Shown: one piece after another, positions 44,667 through 54,240 of the stretch
Layout: each line of letters begins with the position of its first letter
Position numbering within the stretch: position 1 is the first letter of the stretch
Assembly: GCA_021432635.1 (NCBI GenBank)
Contig: MU270023.1
Location: forward strand, 124,001 to 188,000
Source of the DNA: Thozetella sp. PMI_491
Lineage: Eukaryota; Ascomycota; Sordariomycetes; Chaetosphaeriales; Chaetosphaeriaceae
Direction of reading: 5' to 3'
DNA length: 64,000 bases
Position numbers and translations under genes: made by a program
The notes under the pieces: model-generated
What the model saw: the letters and a program-made list of their open reading frames with translations, nothing else
What the model was told of the DNA's origin: nothing
The model's database searches: none

Positions 44667-45166
44667 ATGGTATGATTCCTATGTAGCCTAACCAACGAGG
44701 TACGAACCAATCATGTTAACCGGAAAGCCTAGGCCAGGATACTATCCCCCGAAGAGATTCAGGTCTTCAAGGACCTTTTTGACACATACGTAGGTTCTGC
44801 GCGCAACGCCCTGAATTAGAGAGAGTCCGCGCTGACTTTGCCGTAGGATACAGACAAGGGTGGTTAGTACCGTCGTTCCGTTGTGAAGAGTCGCTGTTCT
44901 CCTGGTCACTAACTCTGGACCTAGGCAACATCTCCGTCGAGGAGTTTGCCAAGGTGATGTCTCAGACCCCAGGCAAGCCTCCATCTGAGGCCGAGGTCCA
45001 GCAGATCATCAAGGAGGTTGACCTCGACGGCGATGGTACTATCAACTTCAACGGTAGGGAACCTTGAGATGCCTCTTCTAAAATCAGCCGGATCTAATGG
45101 AGCGGTGTAGAGTTTATCACTATGATGACAGGCCAGCCATACCCGCCGAAGGTTGAGGCAAACTGA
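44667..45166 (+). CDS. Two-EF-hand calmodulin-like protein (86 aa) with a 16-nt exon
   Basis: Five tiny exons: 44667-44669 (just ATG), 44733-44789, 44847-44862 (16 nt), 44925-45053 and 45111-45166, total 261 nt, 86 aa. The start MARILSPEEIQVFKDLFDTY resembles calmodulin helix A. The first calcium loop, DTDKGGNISVEE, exists only if the 16-nt exon is included. A linker helix follows, then a canonical second loop DLDGDGTINFNE, and EFITMMTGQ closes the hand. So it is a single EF-hand pair, half a calmodulin, presumably cytosolic and calcium-binding. All four introns have GT-AG ends (57-63 bp), with CTAAC branch-like sites in introns 1 and 3. No single frame longer than about 45 codons exists here, so simple gene scans will miss it. 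Single-base exons plus perfect loops make chance very unlikely. Confidence 0.8.
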
Positions 45167-45905
45167 AGGTATGGCATAGGCCTGTTACACGACAACCGAG
45201 TTCGCCTTGTTGAATTGGGTGGTTGGAAAAAAAAATCATGATCCTGGATAAGGGTAGTAAAGTGGGCATTGGGTTATGAAGGACGATTACCTAGTTAAGC
45301 AACTGGAGTGAGATCGTCAGACTAGTGTACCGAAGGCGTTATGGGAACCGGTAGTAGAACATAATTCACGATACCTCGGGCAATAAGCTCCCTATTCGCG
45401 AAAGCAACCCATTTAAAGCTCAAAGTGTAAGCACATTAGGAGAAGTTGATCATATTCAAACGTCAATAGCTGTCTTATGAGGCATATATTCTTACTAAAG
45501 CTTTGGTGCCAAACATGGAGTACCTAACTATACTGGCCTTTCAGGACCAAATATAAAATTTCATGGTCATGACTAAGTCCCTATGACCGACTACATACTT
45601 TCGATTTCCTTAAATGCACACAAAATAGCTGCGGAAAGAGTATGATAGGGGACAAGTTCGAGTCAGGCCCGTGTTGCGCAGACTACAGTGCTTAACAGTG
45701 TAGGAACTAACGTGTAACCATCTTCATTGCGGATAGACAGGCGCTCAAGGACTAAAAATACAAAATTTGGATTGCCGAAAGTGCAGTTCTCTTAGCCTCC
45801 CCTCGCCACCTAGGGCAAGGTGTAGCTGCTTGCTTCTCATATGCCCCTAGCCAGCCTCTTTGATACTCCATAGTTCAGTTACTGTTACTTACAGGATATA
45901 GTACT
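45167..45905. other. Intergenic between convergent genes
   Basis: No coding or repeat signal recognised. Confidence 0.5.
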
Positions 45906-47628
45906 TTATTTGTTGTTCAATTCTAATAAGCAGCGATGGCCACTTGGAACCATCAAGAAATGGAGGGCTGGTTCCATATCCTTATCGCTCATTCCTTCTA
46001 GATTCGAGACTGTGGCATTGGGGAAAGCGCGGAAGAATCGCGCGCAGATTAGGCGTAGTTCCATGCGAGCAAGATGCCTACCGAGGCACGCTGAATTAAA
46101 TCCATTAGCAACATATCTCCGTAGCTTATGCCAGGAAAGATCAGATACTGACTACGTGCGCCGCCACCAAAGGGCATGAGGCAGTCCTTCATGCGCTGAG
46201 TTGTGCTGAGCCATCGGTCTGGGCTGAAGGTGTAAGGATCAGGGAATGCGCTCTCATCTCGGTGCAGACTGTACGACTGCGTAGTGACAGTGGCACCTCC
46301 GGGGATGAAATGGCCGCCCAACTCCAGCCCGCCTGGGGGAACCGCTCGGGGCAGGCCAGCGGGGAGCGCGTTGTACAGACGCAGTGTCTCATCAACGATA
46401 CCATTCAAGTAAGGCATGTCCCGAAGTTCGTCATAACTGAAAGCTTCCGGCACACTATCAAGCTCTTTTAATAGCTTGCGCTTGATCTCAGGATCCCGGC
46501 AGACCGACCAGACCAGGTAGATCATAGAGTTTGCCGTGGTATCGCTTCCACCCACGATGAAGACCTGAGCGTTGTCCCGGACCTCGATGGGAGTCCACGT
46601 CTCGTCATGTGAAGCCTCGTACAGCTTGGAGAAGACAGTTGGCTTGGGGTCGGTCCCACCATTATTCTCGACGAGCTTTGTGTGCCTGTGCAGCGCCTTC
46701 TCCGCATAGTCGAACGTACGCCACTGGATCTGGGTGGCATTTCGGAACACGGGAATCGGCAGCACCGTCGAGATCTTCGCGATTGTGGGGAACATGGAAC
46801 GCAGACCACCGACGAAGCCTAGGCTCACGAAGTCATCAACCGAGCGGTTCCTCTAGTCTCCTAGTTAGCAAAAGATGGTTTAAGGGAGACAAGAAGGTAT
46901 GCTGACAGTTCCTCTCTCTAGGTTGCCGAACGATTCTCCAAAAGCTAGGTCACCGACAACGTCGAAAGACAGGAACATGAACCATTTTGCAACATCCGCT
47001 ACCCCGCGGGCGCTCTCGTATTCGTCCGCAATACGCTGGATGGCGAGGCGTACTTTGGCGTCGATTTGGGGCAGGAAGGCCTTCAATCCGCTCTCGGACA
47101 TAGGTCCGGACAGGAGTCGCTTATACTTGCGGTGGTTCTCGGGATAGATAGTGTTAAAAACGCTGTCTGAGTCGGTGATGAGTTTTGTGTAGAAGGGAGA
47201 CTTTAGCAGCCCGTCTTTGGCACTGTGGATTCTCTTCACTGAAGGGACATCGCAGATATCAATGGTATCGGGGGTAATACGAACGACCGGACCTGTGTGC
47301 CGAACACGATATGTATCAAATCATTTCACTAGATCGAATGAATAGGACGTTATTTACCGTATTTCTCATGGAGGCCGTGAACCCACTTGGGATGTTGGGC
47401 TGCAATGACCATGATAGTAGACGGCCAGCTGGTCCATTTCGTATACCACGGCCCAGGGATATTGGCAAGAGGAGGCCTCGAGGATTGATAGATTGTCTGG
47501 ATGAGTAGTCAGTGATAGGCTTTCAGGCTCTCGAGACCTCATTTGACGCGAGAGTTACTCACGGCAGCTATTACCAGGAGCAGGAGCCCCCCCGCCAGGT
47601 AAATTGGTTCTTTGAAGAACGAGTCCAT
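45906..47628 (-). CDS. Cytochrome P450 monooxygenase
   Basis: Exons 47628-47563, 47496-47358, 47292-46907, 46852-46153 and 46090-45906 give 491 aa. An N-terminal membrane anchor (PIYLAGGLLLLVIAA) is followed by the proline hinge PLANIPGPW. Landmarks: helix C region PENHRKYKRLLSGPMSE, helix I VFIVGGSDTTANSM, ExxR in VDETLRLYN, PERF-type FSPDRW, and the heme loop FGGGARTCLGRHLA, which is complete only after splicing the last intron. The product is an ER-bound, heme-thiolate oxygenase needing a P450 reductase. The sequence recalls CYP65/trichothecene-type tailoring P450s (LPAGLPRAVPPGG), but this is not certain. Neighbouring methyltransferase and epoxide hydrolases are compatible with secondary metabolism; no core synthase is in the window. 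Confidence 0.87.
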
Positions 47629-48534
47629 CGCTCTTGCTCCCGGGTCTCAAACTTGATCTTCACCGGAGGATATTACGTGTATGGCGATTCAATCCGCACT
47701 CACTTATACATGCCAGAGAATTCCATACTGACTAATTCAAATTTAGGCTTCACGAAAAGTTGTGCAGCGTGAAACTACACACCCGTGCAGGTCTGCAGCT
47801 GCGAAACAACTTCTCGGCAGGACTCTAACTTATGCTACGAGGCTATGTTGAGTAATTTAAACTTGCCGTCATAGTTTCCTTCTCTTTTTTACCGCATTAG
47901 GCAGGCTCGCGAGTCCCTACCTAGTTTGTGGTCAACTCGGGCAAAATTACACGCGGTCGTCCCAAGTCAGTCACTCCGGGAGTCCGAGATCTGGAACGGG
48001 ACGAGTTGTACTTGAGTAAGGGATCGGCACGCACTGTGCATTTCAAATCAGACGCCTCATTAATTGGTCTAGAATTTTATAAAGTTCTGGCTTGCATGAC
48101 CTATGGTAGGGAGCCGTACTGTATCTTGGGTTGGCAGCGCACGGCGCAAGCGGTGGCTGAATTCTTGTTATCAATGTAAACATGTCAGGGAGGATGTAGC
48201 AGCCTCCATGCGAAGAGGAATCTGGAAACAAGGGCCAGTGCGGGGTAGGCATACTTTCGCGAGCTATGGTAAGCAAAGCTGTTCAGCCTCGGGTGTCCAT
48301 GCGATCAATGCTGGTAACGTATCTGTGTGTCCTTAGCCCCGAAAGCGGGGTTTGGCGAGCTTGACATCCTGTAAACTAGCACAAGCCAAGCCTTTTCACA
48401 CGCTAAAGAGCGTCTTGTCTATTGTCGACTTACGGGAAGAGGTCTGAGTACCGGCCAAAGACCAGACTACCGCCTCCAGCAACTACGAGTGTCACGTGTC
48501 TTCTCTCGACGTCGCCTTCCCTAGATCCGACAAA
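47629..48534. other. Intergenic between divergent genes
   Basis: About 0.9 kb between the P450 and the HET gene. Nothing recognised beyond promoter sequence. Confidence 0.5.
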
Positions 48535-50544
48535 ATGGACGATGGGCCGCCGTCTCCCCCTTCATCCGAACATAGCCTTCCAGGCCTCGAGGAAATGTCT
48601 GCCCAAGTCGCCGCGCGAGAGCCGGAGCTTCCCAGGATTCATATTGCAGACCTTTATGAGCCACTGGATTCGTCTCGGATGGAGTTTAGGGTAATCCGCC
48701 TCTTTCCGTTTGGGCAACCCGACGGAATGGTCCACTGTTCTCTGGAGACGAGAAGTCTCCTCGAAGACTCGCATTATAACGCAATCTCTTATGCCTGGGG
48801 AGATCCCACGGCGACCGAAGAGCTGTCCTGCAACCACACCGTTGTCCGTGTGGGCAAAGCCCTTCACTCGGTGCTGTCAAATATGTGTTTGTGGCTTCCA
48901 GAGTCTGACAAGCATCTGGAACTATGGATTGACGGCCTCTGCATAAATCAGAGTGATTTAGAGGAGCGTAGCAGCCAGGTTCTCATCATGGACAAAATCT
49001 ACCGCAAAGCCGTGACTACTATCGTGTGGCTCGGCCCGGAGGCAGACGATAGTGCGTACATTATGTCGGTGATCTTGAGGGTGGGTGATAGCAAGACGCT
49101 AGACTCCTCGAAGCCGGAGACTTGGAGCCAGTTTCCTGAAATATTTGATGTCCGGTTCTGGGCGGCGCTACATGCATTGTTCAAGCGACGTTACTGGTCA
49201 CGGCTCTGGGTCCTGCAGGAGATCGTCGTTTCGTCAGGGGTCACCGTGTGCTGTGGCAAAGCCGAGGCGCTGTGGCGCCATCTCTACAGGACGCATTCGT
49301 TCCTCAGCGACTTGGCTTGGGACGAGCCCTGGAAGTCCTTCTCCCCAGAAATTGTCTGGTACATGACGACCGGCTTTCATGATCGAATTACGGTACTCGG
49401 TGGTGCCAAAGAGCAATACGAGCGTCGTGGTGGCGATCCCATCCTAGCTCAACTGAACCGCACTATTCAGTTCCAGTGTACTGATCCTCGTGATAAAGTC
49501 TACGCTCTGCTCGGAGTATCGGAGGACGACCTTAATATCATACCAGACTACACCGCAAGTGTCAACGATGTGTATACTCATGTTCTATCGAACAAACTCG
49601 TCGGCGGTTTAAACAGCATCATTCTTGTCCTCTCAGGGAGCGGGATATTCTCTCCGGAGGACCGCACCCCTTGTCTGCCGTCGTGGGTGTGCGACTGGGC
49701 CGCGTGGAGCTACTCTGGCCATAAAGACCTGGTTCCTAAATACTCTCCTGTCATTTGGTATCAGAGGCTACGTTTTGAGGCGGATGGCGATTCGAAATCC
49801 ACTGTGTCCACACAGCCCGGATCCAGAGAGCTGAAGACAAAGGCCATACTCTGCGACCGGGTCAGAATGTCGGAGAGAAATGTTCTTCACAAGAGTGGAT
49901 TTTGGAAAGAATTTGCTGCCGTGCTCCGTGGAGGGAGATACCCCACTGGTATTCCAATTCTCCAGGCCGTTTTTCGCACGCTCCTGATGGACAACGATCG
50001 TGGAGGTAGAGAACGGCTCGGAAAAAACCGTGATTTCCTCGCTACGGTAGTAGCCGGCTTTTTTCTCATGTTGTTCCTGTCTCCCTCGAAACGTTCAGAC
50101 ATCACCGAGGCTCCGGACGAGGAGCTGCCCTCGCCAATCGATGCACTTCGCCAATGGCTTGAGAGCCATATGGAGATTCCTGTACCGGACGTCGAAGAAA
50201 TCTTTTTGGGAGAGAACTGGAAGGATCTCGACTTGGGAGCGGCTCATTTAAACACGGCTCGGCGGACATACCTCGAGCTCGTTCACGACCGCTTCGACTT
50301 TAATGCTCTAGGTCAAAGCTTCTTCGAGACGGAAGATGGCTACTACGGCATTGGCCCCCGATTCACGGCAGATGGAGACTATGTATTCGTCCTTCCTGGA
50401 CTGCCCGTACCTTTTGTGTTTCGATCGCAGGGAACAAACTGGGAGATGGTCGGTCCGTGCTTTCTTCTAGGTTTCATGGATGGTGAAGCCATGAATTTGG
50501 TTCACTCCAGACAGCGACAGCTTCAAGACCTCCTTGTTCAATAA
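48535..50544 (+). CDS. HET-domain protein
   Basis: Intronless, 669 aa from the ATG at 48535. The HET domain (PF06985) is complete: YNAISYAWGDP at the start, LWIDGLCINQSDLEERSSQV in the middle, and FKRRYWSRLWVLQEIVVSS with DPRDKVYALLGVS further on. HET domains trigger cell death or growth arrest in vegetative incompatibility and related stress responses; catalysis is thought to involve a TIR-like fold. The C-terminal part (from about residue 400) has no recognised domain. A hydrophobic stretch near residue 510 (TVVAGFFLMLFL) could be a membrane segment. The gene looks intact, with no RIP-type damage. No partner such as a NACHT domain is fused to it. Confidence 0.88.
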   Translation: MDDGPPSPPSSEHSLPGLEEMSAQVAAREPELPRIHIADLYEPLDSSRMEFRVIRLFPFGQPDGMVHCSLETRSLLEDSHYNAISYAWGDPTATEELSCNHTVVRVGKALHSVLSNMCLWLPESDKHLELWIDGLCINQSDLEERSSQVLIMDKIYRKAVTTIVWLGPEADDSAYIMSVILRVGDSKTLDSSKPETWSQFPEIFDVRFWAALHALFKRRYWSRLWVLQEIVVSSGVTVCCGKAEALWRHLYRTHSFLSDLAWDEPWKSFSPEIVWYMTTGFHDRITVLGGAKEQYERRGGDPILAQLNRTIQFQCTDPRDKVYALLGVSEDDLNIIPDYTASVNDVYTHVLSNKLVGGLNSIILVLSGSGIFSPEDRTPCLPSWVCDWAAWSYSGHKDLVPKYSPVIWYQRLRFEADGDSKSTVSTQPGSRELKTKAILCDRVRMSERNVLHKSGFWKEFAAVLRGGRYPTGIPILQAVFRTLLMDNDRGGRERLGKNRDFLATVVAGFFLMLFLSPSKRSDITEAPDEELPSPIDALRQWLESHMEIPVPDVEEIFLGENWKDLDLGAAHLNTARRTYLELVHDRFDFNALGQSFFETEDGYYGIGPRFTADGDYVFVLPGLPVPFVFRSQGTNWEMVGPCFLLGFMDGEAMNLVHSRQRQLQDLLVQ

Positions 50545-51559
50545 GACTGCGAGGTAGCTCAGTCTCGTCCTCAAATATGCGGCTAGTATGCATACCATGA
50601 AGTTTTAATCTACCTTTTCTCTTCTTGAAATGCTCGGTATGCAGACGGCTGGTTTTTTCGATGCTTGAGTGATAAAAATTGGTAATTCTTAAATGCTATA
50701 GTTCGTCAAGTCGAAGATGGTCCACCGTACATTACGATAAGGGAAGAGAGCCAGGGTTAGAGACATACTGGAGCCGAGCGATCCATGATCACAAGAAAGA
50801 CGGGCCACTCAGCCGATTTGGTGTCTGTCGGTCTGTCGGCTCTTGCAGACTGCAGAAGTTATCTTACAAAATAATACTACGTTCCTCCGTCTTCCTCGGG
50901 GCGACAGGTGCTCGGGCTAGCCCTCTGCTGCTATGAGTATAAGATAGAGCTCTTGAACTGTCTGCTCGTGCGATGAGCGGTGGTTCTCGGGATAGATAGT
51001 GTTGAAAACGCTGTCTGAGTCGGTGAATCGTGTTCTTTGTTTGTTATTTTCAAGTTTCAATGCCGGAAGCTTCGATCTCCATTCTCGCGGTAGATGTGGT
51101 ATTTAATAGGCTAAGGGTTTCTTCGTCCTTTCAATAAATCATAAAAGCTAGACGTCTATAAAAGCCCGATCCTGAGATAATTAAGGTGCGTATGGATATC
51201 TCATCTTTAGGTGAGTCTCATTGATTGGCCAACATCTAAAATGACTTGTTTAGGCTCTCCCAATAAAAGTTTGATCTTGCATTCTGCACCAGCAGATATA
51301 CCGGATAAAAAGCATGGCATGATTTCACTCCTTTAAGTGCATCTAGGTGTCTTGGTAACCAGCTCTGATTGGACACCTTCCTGCAAATATGATATGGCTG
51401 CCTCCTTCATTTGCTACTCAGGAGGCACATTAAAAGAGGGGTACCGAGATATCTAAAGGAGCGAGAGTTGCGTCATCTTTCTTTCCATCTTTCCTCTTGC
51501 TTTCCCGTCTTTTCCACCGGGTCGACATTTTACCTAGTCCTGCTCCCTGTCACGCAACA
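50545..51559. other. Intergenic with a 50-bp copy of P450 coding sequence
   Basis: No gene. Positions 50977-51026 repeat 47129-47178 of the P450 gene with one mismatch. The final 100 bp are pyrimidine-rich leader of the methyltransferase gene. Confidence 0.6.
50977..51026. repeat. 50-bp near-identical copy of P450 exon 3
   Basis: It matches 47129-47178 in the same plus-strand orientation at 49 of 50 positions (GTTGAAAAC here, GTTAAAAAC in the gene). The flanks are unrelated on both sides. Confidence 0.85.
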
Positions 51560-52333
51560 ATGGAAAGCCAGCTGGTTAAAGAATACGACAGTCAGGGCGG
51601 ACAATACGGCGACTATGCCGCACAAATACCCTTTGGAAAGCTAGAAACAGAGTTATTCCGAGCTGCCTTGGGTGAATGCACGGGACTGACAGTGCTGGAC
51701 CTCGGCGGCGGCAGTGGGCTCAAGGCGCGAGAGGCCGTCGACGCCGGCGCGGCTGCGGTGGATGTGGTCGACCTCTCCGTCGAAATGATGCGAGCGGGCG
51801 AGGAGGTCGAGAATTCGCTCGGCCGCGAAGGTCCTGTAATCAGCTGGCACACAGGTGACATCACCCAGGCTCTGACACACCTCCCCCTTCGTCCATCGTA
51901 CGACCTTGTCCTGGTGGGCTGGACGTTCGACCACGCCCACGATCTTGTCGAGTATGAGGGTATGTGGCGCAACGCAGCGATATATTTGAAACCTGGCGGT
52001 CGCTTTATAGGCGTGCGCGTAACGGACCCTCGGAGCGCTACGTGGGATGGTCGATACGGTGCCCGAACCTCAGCGTTCGAGGAGACGGCCCACGGTCTCC
52101 ATTACCGCTACACCTTCCTACTGGACCCTCCGCTGGAGTTCGAGGCGAGTTCCATCAACCTCAGTATGGCTGGGAATACAGAGCTGCCGGAGAAGTATGG
52201 GCTCACTGATTTCTCGATGGTAGCCCCTGAGGAGATGTCTGTGATTAACGAAGACCCCGGCTTCTGGAAGCCTTTTGTGGATGACCCTGGATTTGTGGTT
52301 TTTCAGGCCAAGAAAAGATCTGACTTCCAGTAG
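51560..52333 (+). CDS. SAM-dependent class I methyltransferase
   Basis: Intronless, 257 aa from the ATG at 51560; the upstream open frame is the CT-rich leader. The SAM-binding motif I is VLDLGGGSGLKAREAV, the acidic residue of motif II lies in VDVVDLSVEMM, and motif IV-like YDLVLVGWTFDHAHD and the post-motif LKPGGRFIGV are in place. This is the Rossmann-like fold of small-molecule methyltransferases. Fungal homologues of this form occur near toxin and pigment clusters. The acceptor is unknown. No signal peptide; cytosolic. Confidence 0.85.
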   Translation: MESQLVKEYDSQGGQYGDYAAQIPFGKLETELFRAALGECTGLTVLDLGGGSGLKAREAVDAGAAAVDVVDLSVEMMRAGEEVENSLGREGPVISWHTGDITQALTHLPLRPSYDLVLVGWTFDHAHDLVEYEGMWRNAAIYLKPGGRFIGVRVTDPRSATWDGRYGARTSAFEETAHGLHYRYTFLLDPPLEFEASSINLSMAGNTELPEKYGLTDFSMVAPEEMSVINEDPGFWKPFVDDPGFVVFQAKKRSDFQ

Positions 52334-52724
52334 ATCTTAATGATGTAGTTGGGATGACAATTGGAAAGTATGTGATATTGTGTTATTGCCTAGTCGTGTT
52401 CCCTTCGAAAATATTTTAGGGGTTCCATACTTACTCTCGATCACGGGGTGGTTACGAAATTGCGTGGCTTAGGCTGGAGAAACCACCGCTTAAAACGAGG
52501 AAACCGGCTAAGAAGGTTAAGGATAATATTAGCTTCTAGGCCTTTACGAACCAAGAAAATGAATGGCTTAGTTACCGATCATAATATATATACCCCTGTC
52601 ACGTAAGCACAGCAAAGTTTCTAGAAAAAGGACTTCCACGCGACTAAATCTACGAGCGAGTGTTTGTAAACTAAGACTCGATCCTAGTTCTGCATAGTTC
52701 TCTAGTATGAGACTAATATGTACT
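52334..52724. other. Intergenic between convergent genes
   Basis: 3' flanks of the methyltransferase and the peptidase-like gene. Nothing else seen. Confidence 0.5.
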
Positions 52725-53625
52725 CTACCAAGCTTTGATCTCCCGTTTCTCTCCACGAACAGCTTGATTCGCTGCCGATACAACGATAGCAAGCACTGCA
52801 TCACCGGTTCGATGAAGGCTGACAGGATCGGCTTCCCCAGGAACATGACAGAACAATACGTTCGGCGTTCTCTCGCTGATATAACAGTTGGCGAGGCTCT
52901 CATAGTTAATGAATCCACAGAGATATGGTCCGCCCTCACTAGTCGGTATTATGTCAATAGGAGCAACAAGACTGGGCACCGAGAGTCGTTCCACTGTTCC
53001 CTCTAGTGTCGTTTCACCCGTATTCGAGACATTAATCCCGCGATTCTTACCAAACTGGTACCAGGTCTGCAGGATTGCCTTTGCCCCATCAGAAACGGCG
53101 TCGATGTCCAGGGAACTCCGCAATCCCATCGGAGCACCATCCCATGGACATGGTCCGGCGTCCGCAGCTGTCAAGCCAGCATCGTCGGGAATCGTGTAGT
53201 ACCCCTTTTCGTCTTCAGGGCCCCACCACACACTGCTCATTCCCTGCTTATATGCTGCCCTCTCGATGGATACAAACGGTCTCCCACGTGCCTCGCCGAG
53301 GTGGATGAAGACATCCACATCATGAGCGTGTTCACGATGCAGGGTCTTGCAAAACTGGCGGACATAGCTGTATTCGGTCTTGACATATGATTGGGGTCTT
53401 AGGATATTGATGCGATTCGGGGAAGGGTTTTTGGATGTATTGGGATCCAGGGTGGCTGGAAGCAATGTGCTCACGACGTAGGAGGTGTTGTTGTCGATGT
53501 GGCCGCCACGACCATCAGGATACGGCTAGTGGAAAATAATCAGCCTGCCTGGATAAGAGGTAAGATAGAAGTGGCCATACACCCATCCCGGTTATGTAGA
53601 CATTTATCTCTCGCATCCTTGTCAT
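52725..53625 (-). CDS. Pyroglutamyl-peptidase-I-like protein (peptidase family C15)
   Basis: Exon 1 is only 45 nt (53625-53581, ATG...GGGATGGGT), then a 55-bp intron, then exon 2 53525-52725; total 281 aa. Exon 1 supplies the family's N-terminal loop, INVYITGMG joined to PYPDGRGG (usual VTGFGPF). The catalytic triad can be placed: Glu in FVSIERAAY, Cys in GPYLCGFINYESLA, His in LFCHVPGEADP. The fold removes N-terminal pyroglutamate from peptides in the cytosol. The sequence around the Glu (HLGEARGRPFVSIER) is divergent, as in a fungal subgroup of uncertain substrate. An alternative start is the ATG at 53616. The retroelement fossil begins about 360 bp upstream, so its insertion may have displaced distal promoter elements. 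Confidence 0.78.
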
Positions 53626-53986
53626 TGTGCGCTAGGCTTTGTGAGCTGCTCTGCCCTTGTCGGTACTTGCCGTGTAGATTCGTTGCTATAGAACTTCGAA
53701 TACCTAGCGTATTGGCAATAAGAATAGAAAATACGGGCAAGGTCTTAGTTCACATTAAAAATATTATGAAGCCGAGTGACGCCAGATACGAAACTATGAT
53801 CTGCAGTATCTTTGTACATATAGGTAGGTACTTATCATTCCCCCTCTTCCCGTGCTGGTACAAAAGTCCATGCAGCTTCATATGACATCATCACTGCCTA
53901 CCTCTTCCCATTATGCGTAGAGACTAGGGGAAACATTAGCCCTCCAGTCACAACGTTATTATGGCCACGTCAAATTTCATAGTTGA
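53626..53986. other. Upstream region of the C15 peptidase, ends at element target site
   Basis: Short promoter region. Its last five bases (53982-53986, GTTGA) are the left target-site duplication of the retroelement. Confidence 0.6.
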
Positions 53987-54240
53987 TGTTGGATCGTGGG
54001 TTCGTAGCGTTGCTCGATCTAGTATGGAGGATCCAGAGCTCTGACNNNNNNNNNNNNNNNNNNNNNNNNNNNNNNNNNNNNNNNNNNNNNNNNNNNNNNN
54101 NNNNNNNNNNNNNNNNNNNNNNNNNNNNNNNNNNNNNNNNNNNNNCACATCTAGACATATACCAATACAGAGGATCTTTTACCCAGTTGTTTTACGTTTG
54201 TTTGTTTTACAGTACCGAGATCTCGTAATACTAACCAACA
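53987..54240. repeat. Left LTR (contains assembly gap)
   Basis: Begins TGTTGGATCG and ends ACTAACCAACA. Interrupted by 100 N at 54046-54145. Matches the right LTR on both sides of the gap. Confidence 0.9.
54046..54145. other. Assembly gap, 100 N
   Basis: A gap inside the left LTR. The right LTR has 101 bp in the same interval (61174-61274), so the true missing length is probably about 101 bp and the gap likely reflects LTR collapse during assembly. Confidence 0.9.
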
